Shown here in pieces: positions 13,422 to 24,296 of a stretch of 64,000 nt of DNA. The stretch's first letter is position 1, and every line of letters begins with the position of its first letter. The DNA comes from Winslowiella arboricola (lineage in GTDB: Bacteria > Pseudomonadota > Gammaproteobacteria > Enterobacterales > Enterobacteriaceae): positions 1,335,862-1,399,861 of the forward strand of contig NZ_JAODIM010000043.1 of NCBI RefSeq assembly GCF_025527015.1, written 5' to 3'. Under the pieces are notes generated by a model. That model did not search any database. It had not been told where the DNA came from and saw only the letters and a list, made by a program, of their open reading frames with translations. A program made the position numbers and the translations under genes.

Positions 13422-14114
13422 ATGAGACTGATCCAACTCTCACGCGAATCACTTAATTTCCCGCCGCCGGAAATGGCGCTGCGCGAGCCGAATGGCCTGC
13501 TGGCGATGGGCGGCGATCTCAGTCCTGCGCGCCTGCTCAATGCCTATCATCGCGGCATCTTCCCGTGGTTTTCGCCTGGCGATCCGATTCTCTGGTGGTC
13601 GCCGGATCCGCGAGCGGTGTTATTGCCCGAACAGTTTCATCTCAGCCGCAGCATGAAGCGTTTTCATCGCCACTCTCCCTATCGCGTTACGCTGAATCAG
13701 GCGTTTTATGCAGTGATTGAAGGCTGCGCCAGCGACCGTCAGGAAGGCACCTGGATTACCCCGGAAGTAAAACGCGCCTGGTTAAAGCTGTTTGAGATGG
13801 GGCATGCGCAGTCGGTTGAAGTCTGGCGCGACGATGAACTGGTTGGTGGCATGTACGGTATGGCGCTGGGCCAGATATTCTGCGGGGAATCGATGTTCAG
13901 CCGCAGCGAAAATGCCTCCAAAACCGCGCTGCTGGTGTTCAGTCAGCATTTTCATCAGCATGGCGGCAAGCTGATTGATTGTCAGGTGTTAAATCCCCAT
14001 ACCGCATCGTTGGGCGCTGAAGAGATCCCGCGTGTCAGCTGGCTGGCATGGCTGCATACGCTGGCGCAACAACCGGTTAGCGAGCAGTGCTGGCAGGGAC
14101 AGCGGCTTTTTTAA
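13422..14114 (+). CDS. aat: Leucyl/phenylalanyl-tRNA--protein transferase
   Basis: Adds Leu or Phe from aminoacyl-tRNA to proteins with N-terminal Arg or Lys, creating N-degrons for ClpS-ClpAP. The ATG at 13422 gives [17 protein letters not shown], as in E. coli; an in-frame ATG at 13410 lacks similarity. Family blocks are intact: [41 protein letters not shown] and [22 protein letters not shown]. The product has 230 residues. The degradation partners clpA and clpS lie 0.8 kb downstream. Confidence 0.97.
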   Translation: MRLIQLSRESLNFPPPEMALREPNGLLAMGGDLSPARLLNAYHRGIFPWFSPGDPILWWSPDPRAVLLPEQFHLSRSMKRFHRHSPYRVTLNQAFYAVIEGCASDRQEGTWITPEVKRAWLKLFEMGHAQSVEVWRDDELVGGMYGMALGQIFCGESMFSRSENASKTALLVFSQHFHQHGGKLIDCQVLNPHTASLGAEEIPRVSWLAWLHTLAQQPVSEQCWQGQRLF

Positions 14115-14693
<579 letters not shown>

Positions 14694-14737
14694 TTTGCCC
14701 CACCCCGTGTTGCCGCGTTAAGCCAGCGACACGTATA

Positions 14738-14775
14738 AAAAAAGGCCGGATAATTTAATTATCCGGCCTTTATTG
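14738..14775 (+). terminator. Rho-independent terminator of infA
   Basis: AAAGGCCGGATAA and TTATCCGGCCTTT form a perfect 13-bp stem around TTTAA, with A-rich and T-rich flanks. It could work in both directions between convergent infA and clpA. Confidence 0.92.
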
Positions 14776-14798
14776 TTTATGGCGGTGCATATCATCGG

Positions 14799-14901
14799 CA
14801 CGGGCGGCGATAACGCCGTCATTACAGCCAGTGCATTCATCAGCACGGGCGGCGATAACGCCGCCCCTACTTCATTGTAGGGAAGCCGTTTCCGGCTCCC
14901 G
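14799..14901. repeat. Palindromic repeat cluster with a 45-bp tandem step
   Basis: Two GGGCGGCG-type hairpins in the same orientation start at 14801 and 14846, each preceded by a similar flank (GTGCAT..ATC..CAC), so the unit repeats with a 45-bp step. The first copy has lost its right arm end (CGCCGTC). A reversed GGGAGCCG-type module (14877-14901) closes the cluster, tails facing inward. It ends three bases before the clpA stop. Confidence 0.8.
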
Positions 14902-14903
14902 AA

Positions 14904-17180
14904 TTAGTGCGCCGCCCCTTCCGTCTTACGCTTCTCGGCGCTGACGAACTCATAAGTGAGCTGGTTATTCTCTTTATCCAGCGCGACCGACACTGAGCCA
15001 CCATCCACCAGCGAACCAAACAGCAGCTCGTTGGCCAGCGGTTTCTTCAGGCTCTCCTGTACGGTGCGCGCCATCGGACGGGCGCCCATCGCTTTGTCGT
15101 AGCCTTTCTCCGCCAGCCATGCGCGGGCTTCGTCACTGACTTCCAGCGACACGCCTTTCGGATCCAGCTGCGCCTGCAACTCAACAATAAACTTGTCGAC
15201 CACCTGATGAATAACCTCTGCCGACAGATGTTTGAACCAGATAATATTGTCGAGACGGTTGCGGAATTCCGGCGAGAACATTTTCTTGATCTCTTCCATC
15301 GCATCGGTGCTGTTATCCTGATGGATCAGACCGATGGATTTGCGCTCGGTTTCACGCACCCCGGCGTTGGTAGTCATCACCACGATCACATTGCGGAAGT
15401 CCGCTTTGCGACCATTGTTATCGGTCAGCATGCCGTTATCCATCACCTGCAACAGCAGATTAAAGACGTCCGGGTGCGCTTTCTCAATCTCATCCAGCAG
15501 CAACACCGCGTGCGGATGTTTAATTACCGCATCGGTTAACAGACCACCCTGATCGAAGCCCACATAACCCGGAGGCGCACCGATTAAACGGCTAACGGTA
15601 TGGCGCTCCATATATTCAGACATATCGAAACGCAGCAGCTCAATACCCAACGCTTTGGCCAGCTGCACGGTGACTTCCGTTTTACCGACACCGGTTGGAC
15701 CGGCAAACAGGAACGAACCAACAGGTTTGCGATCCTGACCCAGACCGGCGCGACTCATTTTAATCGCTTCGGTTAAGGCTTCGATGGCGTTGTCCTGCCC
15801 AAATACCAGCATTTTCAGGCGGTCGCCAAGGGTTTTCAGCGTATCACGGTCGGTCGCTGAAACACTCTTCTCCGGGATACGCGCAATACGCGCCACCACG
15901 GTCTCGATATCCGAGACATTGACGGTTTTCTTACGCTTGCTAACCGGCATCAGTCGGCTGCGCGCGCCAGCTTCATCGATAACATCAATCGCTTTATCTG
16001 GCAGATGGCGGTCATTAATATATTTCACCGCCAGCTCCACCGCCGCACGTACCGCTTTCGCGGTGTAGCGTACATCGTGATGCGCTTCGTACTTCGGCTT
16101 CAGGCCATTGATAATCTGCACGGTTTCATCAATCGATGGTTCGGTGATATCGATTTTCTGGAAACGGCGCGCCAGCGCACGATCTTTCTCAAAAATATTG
16201 CTGAATTCCTGATAAGTAGTGGAACCCATTACGCGAATTTTGCCGGAAGAAAGCAGCGGTTTGATCAGATTTGCCGCGTCCACCTGGCCACCGGATGCCG
16301 CGCCCGCACCGATAATGGTGTGGATTTCATCGATAAACAGGATGCTACTGGTATCCTGCTCCAGCTGCTTCAATAGCGCTTTAAAGCGTTTTTCAAAGTC
16401 ACCACGGTATTTGGTGCCGGCTAACAGTGAACCGATATCCAGCGAGTAGATGGTGCACTCTTTGATCACTTCCGGTACGTCGCCCTGCACGATGCGCCAG
16501 GCAAGTCCTTCGGCAATCGCGGTTTTTCCGACGCCGGACTCACCCACCAGCAGCGGGTTATTTTTACGGCGGCGGCATAAGACCTGAATAGCACGTTCCA
16601 GCTCTTTATCGCGCCCGATCAGCGGGTCGATACCGCCTACGCGAGCAAGCTGATTAAGATTGGTGGTGAAGTTTTCCATACGTTCCTCCCCGCCTGCTTG
16701 CTCTTCGTTTACCGGATTTTCTGAACCTGGCGCCTGGCCCGGTTCATCTTTACGCGTACCGTGGGAGATGAAATTCACCACATCCAGACGACTCACTTCG
16801 TGCTTACGCAACAGATAAGCCGCCTGCGATTCCTGTTCGCTGAAAATCGCCACCAGCACGTTCGCGCCCGAGACTTCACTGCGTCCCGATGACTGAACAT
16901 GGAATACCGCGCGCTGCAATACGCGCTGGAAGCTGAGCGTTGGCTGTGTATCACGCTCCTCTTCACTGGCTGGCAGCACCGGAGTGGTCTGTTCGATGAA
17001 GGCTTCGAGTTCAAGACGCAGGGCAACAATATCTACCGTGCAGGCTTCCAATGCCTCTCTGGCCGACGGGTTGCTGAGCAAAGCCAGCAACAGATGCTCG
17101 ACGGTCATAAACTCATGACGGTGCTCGCGCGCTCTGGCGAAAGCCATATTTAAACTGAGTTCCAGTTCTTGATTGAGCAT
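14904..17180 (-). CDS. clpA: ATP-dependent Clp protease ATP-binding subunit ClpA
   Basis: Hexameric AAA+ unfoldase that feeds ClpP and, with ClpS, degrades N-degron substrates. The product has 758 residues, as in E. coli. In order: the double Clp-N domain (1-145), an acidic linker, AAA-1 with Walker A GESGVGKT at 213-220 and [12 protein letters not shown], then AAA-2 with GPTGVGKT near 495 and [11 protein letters not shown]. The IGL loop that docks on ClpP (KSIGLIHQD) is intact. It follows clpS on the same strand. A GC-rich repeat cluster starts directly behind its stop codon. Confidence 0.98.
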   Translation of the reverse strand: MLNQELELSLNMAFARAREHRHEFMTVEHLLLALLSNPSAREALEACTVDIVALRLELEAFIEQTTPVLPASEEERDTQPTLSFQRVLQRAVFHVQSSGRSEVSGANVLVAIFSEQESQAAYLLRKHEVSRLDVVNFISHGTRKDEPGQAPGSENPVNEEQAGGEERMENFTTNLNQLARVGGIDPLIGRDKELERAIQVLCRRRKNNPLLVGESGVGKTAIAEGLAWRIVQGDVPEVIKECTIYSLDIGSLLAGTKYRGDFEKRFKALLKQLEQDTSSILFIDEIHTIIGAGAASGGQVDAANLIKPLLSSGKIRVMGSTTYQEFSNIFEKDRALARRFQKIDITEPSIDETVQIINGLKPKYEAHHDVRYTAKAVRAAVELAVKYINDRHLPDKAIDVIDEAGARSRLMPVSKRKKTVNVSDIETVVARIARIPEKSVSATDRDTLKTLGDRLKMLVFGQDNAIEALTEAIKMSRAGLGQDRKPVGSFLFAGPTGVGKTEVTVQLAKALGIELLRFDMSEYMERHTVSRLIGAPPGYVGFDQGGLLTDAVIKHPHAVLLLDEIEKAHPDVFNLLLQVMDNGMLTDNNGRKADFRNVIVVMTTNAGVRETERKSIGLIHQDNSTDAMEEIKKMFSPEFRNRLDNIIWFKHLSAEVIHQVVDKFIVELQAQLDPKGVSLEVSDEARAWLAEKGYDKAMGARPMARTVQESLKKPLANELLFGSLVDGGSVSVALDKENNQLTYEFVSAEKRKTEGAAH

Positions 17181-17238
17181 TAGGCACCTCCCCCAATTAC
17201 GGCCTGACGGACCACTCCCGAATAGAGCGGAAAACCGA

Positions 17239-17559
17239 TCACGCCTTTTCCAGCGTACAAAGCAACGGATGCTCGTTTTCTTTCGCGTACTGGTTCACAT
17301 GGGCGACTTTCGTCTCAGCGACTTCGGCGGTAAAAACGCCGCAAATAGCCTTACCGCGATAGTGAACCGTAAGCATCAGTTGCGTTGCACGTTCAACATC
17401 ATAAGAAAAGAACTTTTGTAGTACGTCAATAACAAATTCCATAGGCGTATAATCGTCATTATTGAGTATAACTTTATACATAGAAGGCGGCTTCAGCGCT
17501 TCCCGCAGCTTATCTTCTGCAAGATGTTCAAAGTTAAGCCAATCATTATTGTGTGCCAT
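17239..17559 (-). CDS. clpS: ClpAP adaptor protein ClpS
   Basis: Adaptor that recognises N-terminal Leu, Phe, Tyr and Trp and delivers such substrates to ClpA. The 106-residue product equals E. coli ClpS. A flexible N-terminal tail ([18 protein letters not shown]) precedes the core [19 protein letters not shown], which contains the substrate pocket (Asn-Asn/Asp-Asp and Met), and [24 protein letters not shown]. It is 58 bp upstream of clpA, divergent from cspD. Confidence 0.98.
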   Translation of the reverse strand: MAHNNDWLNFEHLAEDKLREALKPPSMYKVILNNDDYTPMEFVIDVLQKFFSYDVERATQLMLTVHYRGKAICGVFTAEVAETKVAHVNQYAKENEHPLLCTLEKA

Positions 17560-17878
17560 AGTAACCCGTCATCATTGTACGTTACGTGCTGGCATAAAAT
17601 TATCATGCCATGCCTTTAGTTTAACACGCCCGACCATTTGTCCAGCGTGGATGAAATTTTATCCGAATAACCTTATGCGCGACCTTCATCACAAAATTCG
17701 CAATAGCGTTAACTGCCTCAAATTTTGAGGATTTGATCCCCGTCTCACAGGGCCATTAGCTTGACGCTAAGGCCAGTTTCTCTACATTGTACAGGCAGAA
17801 GCTGATTGAGTTTTAAACAGCCTGGCCTGAAAGCCAGATCACCTCACCTATAAAATGTCTTGCGAGGGATGTAGAAGC
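17560..17878. other. Divergent clpS-cspD intergenic region
   Basis: A 319-bp region carrying the cspD promoter described below and presumably a clpS promoter on the other strand. No further gene is visible. Confidence 0.5.
17761..17788 (+). promoter_or_regulatory. Probable cspD promoter
   Basis: TTGACG at 17761 and TACATT at 17783, 16 bp apart, form a good sigma-70-like pair about 90 bases before the cspD start. The choice is by eye. Confidence 0.55.
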
Positions 17879-18106
17879 ATGGAGACGGGTACTGTTAAAT
17901 GGTTCAATAACGCCAAAGGCTTCGGCTTTATCTGTCCTGTCAGTGGCGGCGATGATATCTTCGCGCACTACTCGACGATTCAGATGGACGGTTACAGAAC
18001 GCTGAAAGCCGGGCAACAAGTCCAGTTTGATGTGCATGAAGGGCCAAAGGGCAATCATGCCAGCCTTATCGTTCCGGTAGAAATGGCGGCAACAGTCAGT
18101 GCCTGA
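17879..18106 (+). CDS. cspD: Cold-shock-like protein CspD
   Basis: Single-stranded nucleic-acid-binding cold shock domain protein. In E. coli CspD is induced in stationary phase and inhibits replication. The 75-residue product begins METGTVKWFNNAKGFGFICP and carries RNP1 (KGFGFI) and RNP2 (DIFAHYS) motifs. The ATG at 17879 matches E. coli; an earlier in-frame ATG at 17855 adds residues without similarity. It lies next to clpS, as in E. coli, and ends in its own terminator. Confidence 0.97.
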   Translation: METGTVKWFNNAKGFGFICPVSGGDDIFAHYSTIQMDGYRTLKAGQQVQFDVHEGPKGNHASLIVPVEMAATVSA

Positions 18107-18139
18107 CCACTTTCTTACTCATTCTGTACAACCCTACTG

Positions 18140-18173
18140 AAAAATGCCAGCCACAGAAGCTGGCATTTTTTTT
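18140..18173 (+). terminator. Rho-independent terminator of cspD
   Basis: AAATGCCAGC and GCTGGCATTT form a perfect stem around CACAGAA, followed by a T-run. Confidence 0.92.
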
Positions 18174-18412
18174 CTGACGATATTTACGCCCTGAGAATAG
18201 AATTGGGGCGGTTTTACGCTTTTCAAGCCTGCATGTGATCCACCTGACCACGCGCCAGCAGCGATTTATCCCCGCCATGTCCCCCGCTCGTAGTCGAGAA
18301 TGGCTGCAACCACTAAGCAGGTCAAGGCTGGCTATCGAACATTACTTTACTCTGCGAACTATTTTGGCTAGCGTGTTGCCACTTTTTGATCTGACAAGGA
18401 TGACCCGGCGCC
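18174..18412 (+). other. Upstream region of lysO
   Basis: A 239-bp gap holding the lysO promoter. lysO is ArgR- and lysine-regulated in E. coli, but I found no clear paired ArgR box here. In E. coli macAB and other genes separate cspD from lysO; they are absent. Confidence 0.4.
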
Positions 18413-19312
18413 ATGTATTCGGGATTACTGATTATTCTTCTGCCACTGATTATTGGCTATTTACTGCCGTTTAAGCGCCCCGCCTTATTACGCATGATTA
18501 ACCGTCTGCTGAGTTGGATGGTGTATGTGATTCTGTTTTTTATGGGTATCAGCCTGGCGTTTCTCGATAACCTGAGCAGCAATCTGCTGGCGATTTTTCA
18601 CTATGCCGCGGTCAGCGTCATCTGCATCATTCTCTGCAACCTGCTGGCGCTGTGGATGCTGGAACGTCGCGCCCCCTGGACACATCAGCATAAACAGCAA
18701 ACACTGCCATCGCGCCTGCATATGGCGCTGGAGTCACTGAAGCTGTGCGGCGTGGTGGTGATTGGTTTTGCGCTGGGACTCACTGAATGGCCGCCGCTGC
18801 ACTATGCCTCACAGGCCAGTGAATATGCGCTGATCCTGCTGCTGTTTCTGGTCGGCATGCAGCTGCGCGGCAGCGGTATGACCCTGCGTCAGATTGTGCT
18901 GAACCGCCGTGGCATGATGGTGGCGGTAGTGGTGGCGCTGAGCGCGCTGCTGGGCGGCCTGATCGCCGCCGTGCTGCTGGGGCTGCCGCTGAAAACCGGA
19001 CTGGCGATGGCGTCCGGTTATGGCTGGTATTCACTCTCCGGCATTCTGATGACGGAAGCCTTTGGACCGGTGATTGGCAGCGCCGCGTTCTTTAACGACC
19101 TGTTGCGCGAACTGCTGGCGATTATGCTGATTCCCGGGCTGATTCGTCAGCATCGCTGCACCGCGCTCGGTCTGTGCGGCGCCACCTCGATGGACTTTAC
19201 CCTGCCGGTGCTGCAACGCAGTGGCGGCATTGAGATCGTTCCGGCGGCGATTGTGCATGGCTTTATTCTCAGCCTGCTGGCACCGATCCTGATCGCGCTA
19301 TTCTCGTCATAA
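18413..19312 (+). CDS. lysO: L-lysine exporter LysO
   Basis: Inner-membrane exporter of lysine (and the toxic analogue thialysine), formerly YbjE. The product has 299 residues, the E. coli length. About eight hydrophobic helices are visible. Conserved blocks include LLSWMVYVILFFMGISLAFLDN, MALESLKLCGVVVIGFALGL, GYGWYSLSGILMTEAFGPVIGSAAFFNDL and LGLCGATSMDFTLPVLQRSGG. The ATG at 18413 gives MYSGLLIILLPLIIGYLLP, as in E. coli; AAGGA stands a little far upstream, so initiation may be modest. Confidence 0.95.
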   Translation: MYSGLLIILLPLIIGYLLPFKRPALLRMINRLLSWMVYVILFFMGISLAFLDNLSSNLLAIFHYAAVSVICIILCNLLALWMLERRAPWTHQHKQQTLPSRLHMALESLKLCGVVVIGFALGLTEWPPLHYASQASEYALILLLFLVGMQLRGSGMTLRQIVLNRRGMMVAVVVALSALLGGLIAAVLLGLPLKTGLAMASGYGWYSLSGILMTEAFGPVIGSAAFFNDLLRELLAIMLIPGLIRQHRCTALGLCGATSMDFTLPVLQRSGGIEIVPAAIVHGFILSLLAPILIALFSS

Positions 19313-19322
19313 TCCGCCATCC

Positions 19323-19348
19323 GCTGCGGGGCCAGCTGGCTCCGCAGT
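19323..19348 (+). terminator. Hairpin downstream of lysO
   Basis: CTGCGG..GCC and GGC..CCGCAG pair around AGCT. No T-run follows, so termination would be weak or Rho-assisted. Confidence 0.35.
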
Positions 19349-19406
19349 GACAATATCCCTTCACACTTTTCCCTCTCAGACGCCAGTCCCGTTTTGTTCC
19401 TGTCGA

Positions 19407-19447
19407 CTATGCTTTTTCGAGCATTGAAAATAATCAGGAGGTAAGGG
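19407..19447 (+). promoter_or_regulatory. poxB -10 element (sigma-S type) and strong Shine-Dalgarno
   Basis: CTATGCT at 19407-19413 resembles the extended sigma-S -10 box CTATACT; poxB is a known sigma-S gene in E. coli. AGGAGG at 19436-19441, six bases before the ATG, is a perfect Shine-Dalgarno sequence. Confidence 0.45.
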
Positions 19448-21169
19448 ATGAAACAAACCGTAGCGGCGTTAGTGGCACAAACCCTCGAAAGCGCGGGCGT
19501 TAAACGCATCTGGGGTGTGACCGGGGACTCACTGAACGGCCTGAGCGACAGCCTGAATCGCATGGGTACCATTGAATGGATGCCAACCCGCCATGAAGAG
19601 GTCGCCGCCTTTGCTGCGGGCGCAGAAGCACAGATCAGTGGCGAACTGGCAGTCTGCGCCGGATCCTGTGGTCCCGGCAACCTGCATCTGATTAACGGCC
19701 TGTTTGACTGCCATCGCAACCGGGTGCCGGTGCTGGCGATCGCCGCGCATATTCCCTCCAGCGAAATTGGCAGCGGTTATTTCCAGGAGACTCATCCGCA
19801 GGAGCTGTTCCGCGAATGCAGCCATTACTGTGAACTGGTATCCAATCCTGAGCAGCTGCCGCAGGTGCTGGCGATTGCGATGCGCAAAGCAATTCTTAAT
19901 CGTGGTGTATCGGTAGTGGTATTGCCTGGCGATGTGGCGTTGCAGGCTGCCCCGGAAGGCGCCAGTGCTGACTGGTATCCGCTGCAGCCACCAAAAGTCC
20001 TGCCTCCGGCTGAGCAGCTGGCGGAACTGGCGGCGGCGCTAAACGGCGCCGGTAATATTACTCTGATGTGCGGCAACGGCTGCGCCGATGCGCATGATGA
20101 AGTGGTGCAGCTGGCGCAAACCCTAAAAGCGCCGGTGGTGCATGCGCTGCGTGGCAAAGAGCATATCGAGTACGACAACCCCTACAGCGTCGGCATGACC
20201 GGGCTGATTGGTTTCTCCTCTGGTTTCCACGCGATGATGAATGCCGATACGCTGCTGCTGCTCGGCACCCGCTTCCCGTATCGCGCTTTCTATCCGGAGA
20301 ATGCGAAAATCATTCAGATTGATATTGATCCCGGCAGCCTTGGCGCCCATAGCCGCGTCGATATGGCGCTGGTCGGTGATATCAAGTCTACGCTGAGCGC
20401 CCTGCTACCGCAGCTGGAGGACAAAGCCGATCGCGATTTCCTCGATAAGGCGCTGGAGCACTATGTCGATGCGCGTAAAGGGCTGGACGATCTGGCTAAT
20501 GCCAATGATAAACGGGCGATTCACCCGCAATATCTGGCGCAACAGATCAGCCAGCATGCCAGTGAAGAGGCGATCTTTACCTGCGATGTCGGCACCCCGA
20601 CCGTCTGGGCGGCGCGTTATCTGCAGATGAACGGTAAACGTCGTCTGATCGGCTCCTTTAATCATGGCTCGATGGCCAATGCCATGCCGCAGGCGCTCGG
20701 TGCACAGTCGCTGGATCGCCACCGTCAGGTAGTAGCGATGTGCGGCGATGGCGGTTTTAGCATGCTGATGGGCGACTTCCTGACCATTGCGCAGTTGCAG
20801 CTGCCGGTGAAGATTGTGGTATTCAATAACAGTTCGCTGGGTTTTGTGGCAATGGAGATGAAGTCTGGCGGCTATCTTACCGACGGTACAGAGCTGGAAA
20901 ACCCTGACTTTGCCGCGATTGCCGCCGCCTGCGGGGTAAAAGGCATTCGGGTGGAAAAAGCCTCGGAGGTTGATGCCGCGCTGGAACAGGCATTTGCCCA
21001 CGACGGACCGGTGCTGGTGGATGTGATTACCGCCAGCGAAGAGCTGGCGATGCCGCCGCAGATTAAAATGGAGCAGGCCAAAGGCTTTAGCCTGTATATG
21101 CTGCGCGCAATTATCAGCGGTCGCGGGGATGAAGTGGTGGAGCTGGCGAAAACTAACTGGCTGCGGTAA
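19448..21169 (+). CDS. poxB: Pyruvate dehydrogenase (ubiquinone), pyruvate oxidase PoxB
   Basis: Peripheral membrane ThDP/FAD enzyme that oxidises pyruvate to acetate and CO2 and passes electrons to ubiquinone, mainly in stationary phase. The 573-residue product (E. coli 572) has the N-terminal pyrimidine-binding domain with the catalytic Glu ([15 protein letters not shown]), the central FAD domain and the C-terminal ThDP motif GDGGFSML...VVFNN. The C-terminal membrane-activation helix region ([16 protein letters not shown]) is retained. A perfect Shine-Dalgarno fixes the start. A terminator separates it from ltaE. Confidence 0.96.
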   Translation: MKQTVAALVAQTLESAGVKRIWGVTGDSLNGLSDSLNRMGTIEWMPTRHEEVAAFAAGAEAQISGELAVCAGSCGPGNLHLINGLFDCHRNRVPVLAIAAHIPSSEIGSGYFQETHPQELFRECSHYCELVSNPEQLPQVLAIAMRKAILNRGVSVVVLPGDVALQAAPEGASADWYPLQPPKVLPPAEQLAELAAALNGAGNITLMCGNGCADAHDEVVQLAQTLKAPVVHALRGKEHIEYDNPYSVGMTGLIGFSSGFHAMMNADTLLLLGTRFPYRAFYPENAKIIQIDIDPGSLGAHSRVDMALVGDIKSTLSALLPQLEDKADRDFLDKALEHYVDARKGLDDLANANDKRAIHPQYLAQQISQHASEEAIFTCDVGTPTVWAARYLQMNGKRRLIGSFNHGSMANAMPQALGAQSLDRHRQVVAMCGDGGFSMLMGDFLTIAQLQLPVKIVVFNNSSLGFVAMEMKSGGYLTDGTELENPDFAAIAAACGVKGIRVEKASEVDAALEQAFAHDGPVLVDVITASEELAMPPQIKMEQAKGFSLYMLRAIISGRGDEVVELAKTNWLR

Positions 21170-21189
21170 AACATTGTTGGGTATCTGTT

Positions 21190-21216
21190 ACGGACGCCGC
21201 GGCGTCCGTTTTTATT
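21190..21216 (+). terminator. Rho-independent terminator of poxB
   Basis: ACGGACGC and GCGTCCGT pair around CGCG; TTTTTATT follows. Confidence 0.82.
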
Positions 21217-21229
21217 AAGGAGAGCAACA

Positions 21230-22231
21230 GTGGTCGATTTACGCAGTGATACGGTGACCCGCCCGGGCGCCGCCATGCTGGCTGCGATGATGTCTGCAGA
21301 AACCGGTGATGATGTTTACGGTGATGATCCAACGGTGAATGCGCTGGAAGCAGAAGCCGCGCGACTGAGCGGCAAACAGGCCGCGCTGTTTCTGCCGACT
21401 GGCACCCAGGCTAACCTGGTGGCGTTACTCAGTCACTGTGAGCGCGGCGAAGAATATATCGTCGGCCAGCTGGCACACAACTACAAATATGAAGCGGGCG
21501 GCGCGGCGGTGCTGGGCAGCATCCAGCCACAGCCGATCCTCGCCGCCGCTGATGGCAGCCTGCCGCTGGATGTTGTCGCCTCAGTGATCAAACCCGATGA
21601 CGCCCACTTTGCCCGCACTAAATTGCTGAGCCTGGAAAATACCCATAATGGCAAAGTACTGCCGCTGGCATATCTGCAACAGGCGTGGGAGTTCACCCGC
21701 CAGCATCAGCTGGCGCTGCATATTGATGGCGCGCGTATCTTTAACGCGGTGGTGGAGCTGAATGTCACGCTGGAAGAGATCGCCCGTTACTGCGATACCC
21801 TGACCATCTGTCTCTCCAAAGGTCTGGGTACGCCGGTCGGTTCACTGCTGTGTGGCAATGCTGACTATATCAAACGCGCACGGCGCTGGCGCAAAATGAC
21901 CGGTGGCGGTATGCGCCAGGCCGGTATTCTGGCGGCGGCGGGACTGTATGCCCTTGAGCATAATGTCGCACGTTTACAGCAGGATCACGACAATGCCCGC
22001 TGGCTGGCCGGGCAGCTGACCGCTATCGGCGCCGATGTACGTCGTCAGGATACCAATATGGTATTTGTGCGGCTTGCGGCGGAGCAGGTGCAACCGCTGC
22101 AAAGCTATCTGCAGGAGCGTGGGATTATCATCAGCGCCGGGCCGGTTACCCGGCTGGTGACCCATCTTGATGTCGATCGTCATGCGCTGGAGCAGCTGGT
22201 GGCGCACTGGAAAGCTTTTTTAGCCGGCTAA
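21230..22231 (+). CDS. ltaE: Low-specificity L-threonine aldolase
   Basis: PLP enzyme that cleaves L-threonine and L-allo-threonine to glycine and acetaldehyde. The 333-residue product equals the E. coli length. It opens with the family signature VDLRSDTVTRP; the PLP lysine lies in CLSKGLGTPVGSLL, and HIDGARIFNA provides the cofactor Asp. The start is GTG at 21230, 10 bases after GGAG. It follows poxB as in E. coli. ybjT and ybjS, which follow in E. coli, are missing; the next gene is amiD. Confidence 0.96.
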   Translation: MVDLRSDTVTRPGAAMLAAMMSAETGDDVYGDDPTVNALEAEAARLSGKQAALFLPTGTQANLVALLSHCERGEEYIVGQLAHNYKYEAGGAAVLGSIQPQPILAAADGSLPLDVVASVIKPDDAHFARTKLLSLENTHNGKVLPLAYLQQAWEFTRQHQLALHIDGARIFNAVVELNVTLEEIARYCDTLTICLSKGLGTPVGSLLCGNADYIKRARRWRKMTGGGMRQAGILAAAGLYALEHNVARLQQDHDNARWLAGQLTAIGADVRRQDTNMVFVRLAAEQVQPLQSYLQERGIIISAGPVTRLVTHLDVDRHALEQLVAHWKAFLAG

Positions 22232-22258
22232 AGATGCCACGGGCTTCGGTCTTATCCA

Positions 22259-22280
22259 GGGGCGGCGTTATCGCCGCCCG
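22259..22280 (-). repeat. GC-rich palindromic repeat module between ltaE and amiD
   Basis: Hairpin GGGCGGCG / CGCCGCCC around TTAT, tail CAGG to the left. The right flank (CCGTATTAATAGCTTGCACCA) resembles the spacer of the 46-bp array at 58055. It sits between convergent genes and could act as a transcription barrier. Confidence 0.75.
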
Positions 22281-22309
22281 TATTAATAGCTTGCACCATT
22301 TCCCCGTCA

Positions 22310-23131
22310 TCAATCCCCCGGATACTTCTCCACCAGCGCTTGCGCAATCGACTCGGTTTCCGCATCCGGCAAGCCACGATAATCCGTCTGACGGAAATGC
22401 ATCTGGAAGGCGGCAATCACTCGCTGCTGCTGCCTTTCACTCATTCCCACCGCCACCTGATAGCCATAGCGCGCCAGCAACTCCAGCAACTTATCAACCG
22501 GCACGGGCTGCTGCGCATCACGTCCATTCAGCCAGAAACGCACCCGCGCCGCATCAGGCCAGGCGCCTAAACCCTGCTGCGCCAGCATCGCCCAGGGAAA
22601 CAGCGGACCAGGATCCTGTTTGCGCTGCGGGGCAATATCGCTGTGACCGACAATATTTTCCGGCGGGATCTGGTAGCGCTGCACAATGTCGCGCATCAGC
22701 GGTTGCAGCACGGCAATCTGTTGCGCGGTAAACGGTGTCCACGCCGGGCCGGTAAGATGGCGTAGCGGACCGGCATTCACCAGTTCGATGCCAATTGAGG
22801 TGTCATTGATTCGCGTCGCGCCACGCCAGAAGCTGCTACCGGCATGCCACGCCAGTTGTGATTCCGGCACCAGCTGCCAGATCAGCGGCTCGCCCCGTTT
22901 CAGCGGTGGACGGTCCGGGATCAGATAATGGACGCTGACCTCGCGGTCAGTCAGAGTGGCCAATGAACGGGAGAAATCTTCCGCCGTATAATGGATAACC
23001 AGCACTTTAATCCGTGGACGCGCGCCCAGCGCCGCATGGCGCGTATCCACCTGGTAACCTTCGCGTTGCTCGATGCCGGGCGTTGAACAGGCGCTGAGCA
23101 ATATCACCAGTAGCATTATCCAGTAGCGCAT
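22310..23131 (-). CDS. amiD: N-acetylmuramoyl-L-alanine amidase AmiD (outer-membrane lipoprotein)
   Basis: Zinc amidase that cleaves the MurNAc-L-Ala bond, including anhydro-muropeptides, from the periplasmic face of the outer membrane. The product has 273 residues. A lipobox (LLSACS, lipid-bearing Cys15) ends the signal peptide. The Amidase_2 domain supplies His in VLVIHYTAEDF and His/Asp in VGHSDIAPQRKQDPGPLFPW. A C-terminal peptidoglycan-binding-like domain closes the protein (ALGYGYQVAVGMSERQQQRVIAAFQMHFRQ region). Its start overlaps the ybjQ stop by one base. Confidence 0.95.
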   Translation of the reverse strand: MRYWIMLLVILLSACSTPGIEQREGYQVDTRHAALGARPRIKVLVIHYTAEDFSRSLATLTDREVSVHYLIPDRPPLKRGEPLIWQLVPESQLAWHAGSSFWRGATRINDTSIGIELVNAGPLRHLTGPAWTPFTAQQIAVLQPLMRDIVQRYQIPPENIVGHSDIAPQRKQDPGPLFPWAMLAQQGLGAWPDAARVRFWLNGRDAQQPVPVDKLLELLARYGYQVAVGMSERQQQRVIAAFQMHFRQTDYRGLPDAETESIAQALVEKYPGD

Positions 23132-23451
23132 TAGCGGGTCTTAACCGCCGTGCCACTGACGCTGACCATCAGCATACTGCTGTCTTTACCCACGGTTTCA
23201 TAATCAATATCTATGCCGACGATGGCATCGGCGCCCAGTGTCTGCGCCTGCTCCTCCATCTCCTGAAAAGCCAGCTGGCGCGCCTTGCGCAGCTCTTTCT
23301 CATATGCGCCCGAGCGTCCGCCAACGATATCGCGGATACCGGCGAAGAAGTCACGGAAAATATTGGCCCCCAGAATCGCTTCGCCGGTCACGACGCCGCA
23401 ATACTCAGTAATCGGTTGTCCTTCCAGCGTTGGGGTGGTGGAAAATTTCAT
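23131..23451 (-). CDS. ybjQ: YbjQ family protein (UPF0145)
   Basis: Conserved heavy-metal-binding-like small protein of unknown function; the family forms pentamers in solved homologues. The product has 106 residues (E. coli 107) with the hallmark stretches [32 protein letters not shown] and [22 protein letters not shown]. It is co-transcribed with amiD (one-base overlap) and divergent from ybjP. Confidence 0.93.
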   Translation of the reverse strand: MKFSTTPTLEGQPITEYCGVVTGEAILGANIFRDFFAGIRDIVGGRSGAYEKELRKARQLAFQEMEEQAQTLGADAIVGIDIDYETVGKDSSMLMVSVSGTAVKTR

Positions 23452-23551
23452 CGTGCTCTCCTTTTGTGCTTCATGGCCCGTAGGGTGAAAAACCGTGGCT
23501 ATACTTTATGCTAAAAATAGTGACTTGCCAGTTAACAATAAGGAAATCGAA

Positions 23552-24082
23552 ATGAAAAACAGAGCCTTCGCCGTACTTTTACCGGCTGCGCTATTGCTAA
23601 GCGCCTGCACCACGGTTGAACCGGTTTATAAAGATAATGGCAGCCGCCTCGGTGCCTGCGTCGATGGCGGGCCGGATACGGTGGCGCAAAAATTTTATGA
23701 CCTGCGAACCGAACAACCCACTCAGGGATTACCCAATACGCAACAGCTGGCGCAGTACCGCCCCTATCTGAGTGATGCGCTGTATCAGAAATTAGTGCAG
23801 GCCAGTACGCAAAGTGATAAACCTGCGGGCGATCTGTTCTCCAGCCTGCCGGCAGGCCCCACCTCCGCCAGCGTGGCGGATGCCTCCACCATTCCCAATC
23901 GTGATGCGCGCAATATTCCGTTACGTGTCAGTTTAAGCCGCGAAGGTGACAAAGCAGTGCAGTGGCAGGATGAAGTGCTGATGGTGCAGGAAGGCAGCTG
24001 CTGGGCGGTGGATGATATCCGTTATGTTGCTAACTGGCAGCATCCGGCTGGTGGCAGTCTCAGTCAGACGCTTGAAAAATAA
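23552..24082 (+). CDS. ybjP: YbjP-like lipoprotein
   Basis: Putative lipoprotein of unknown function. The ATG at 23552, after AAGGAAATCG, gives a short signal peptide ending in the lipobox LLSACT. The product (176 residues) matches E. coli YbjP at the start of the mature part (CTTVEPVYKDNGSR) and strongly at the end (STIPNRDARNIPLRV, WQDEVLMVQEGSCWAVDDIRY). The middle is more divergent. Asp after neither Cys nor at +2 suggests outer-membrane sorting. Confidence 0.88.
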   Translation: MKNRAFAVLLPAALLLSACTTVEPVYKDNGSRLGACVDGGPDTVAQKFYDLRTEQPTQGLPNTQQLAQYRPYLSDALYQKLVQASTQSDKPAGDLFSSLPAGPTSASVADASTIPNRDARNIPLRVSLSREGDKAVQWQDEVLMVQEGSCWAVDDIRYVANWQHPAGGSLSQTLEK

Positions 24083-24296
24083 TGCATTCTTAAGCGTGCC
24101 GCGACAATGCGGCGCGTTACCATGATCTCCTCACGAAAATTCATCACCGCTAGCCCGCTTCAGCACTGCATTGCGCTATCTTGTGCTACGCTTTATTAAC
24201 ATCACTTATCATAAATAAATTTCAACGCACGAAGATTGCATAACTATGCTGTCGACGTTAAGATTCACGACATCAATTGCTATTCACTATTTGCGC

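Noticed and set aside
20405..21001. 198-codon open frame on the minus strand
   Set aside because: Antisense to poxB, no recognisable motif.
24193..24231. Possible ArgR box pair upstream of artP
   Set aside because: The better half-match (TAAAT-N4-ACGCA) has several mismatches and the partner box at 3-bp spacing has almost none of the consensus.
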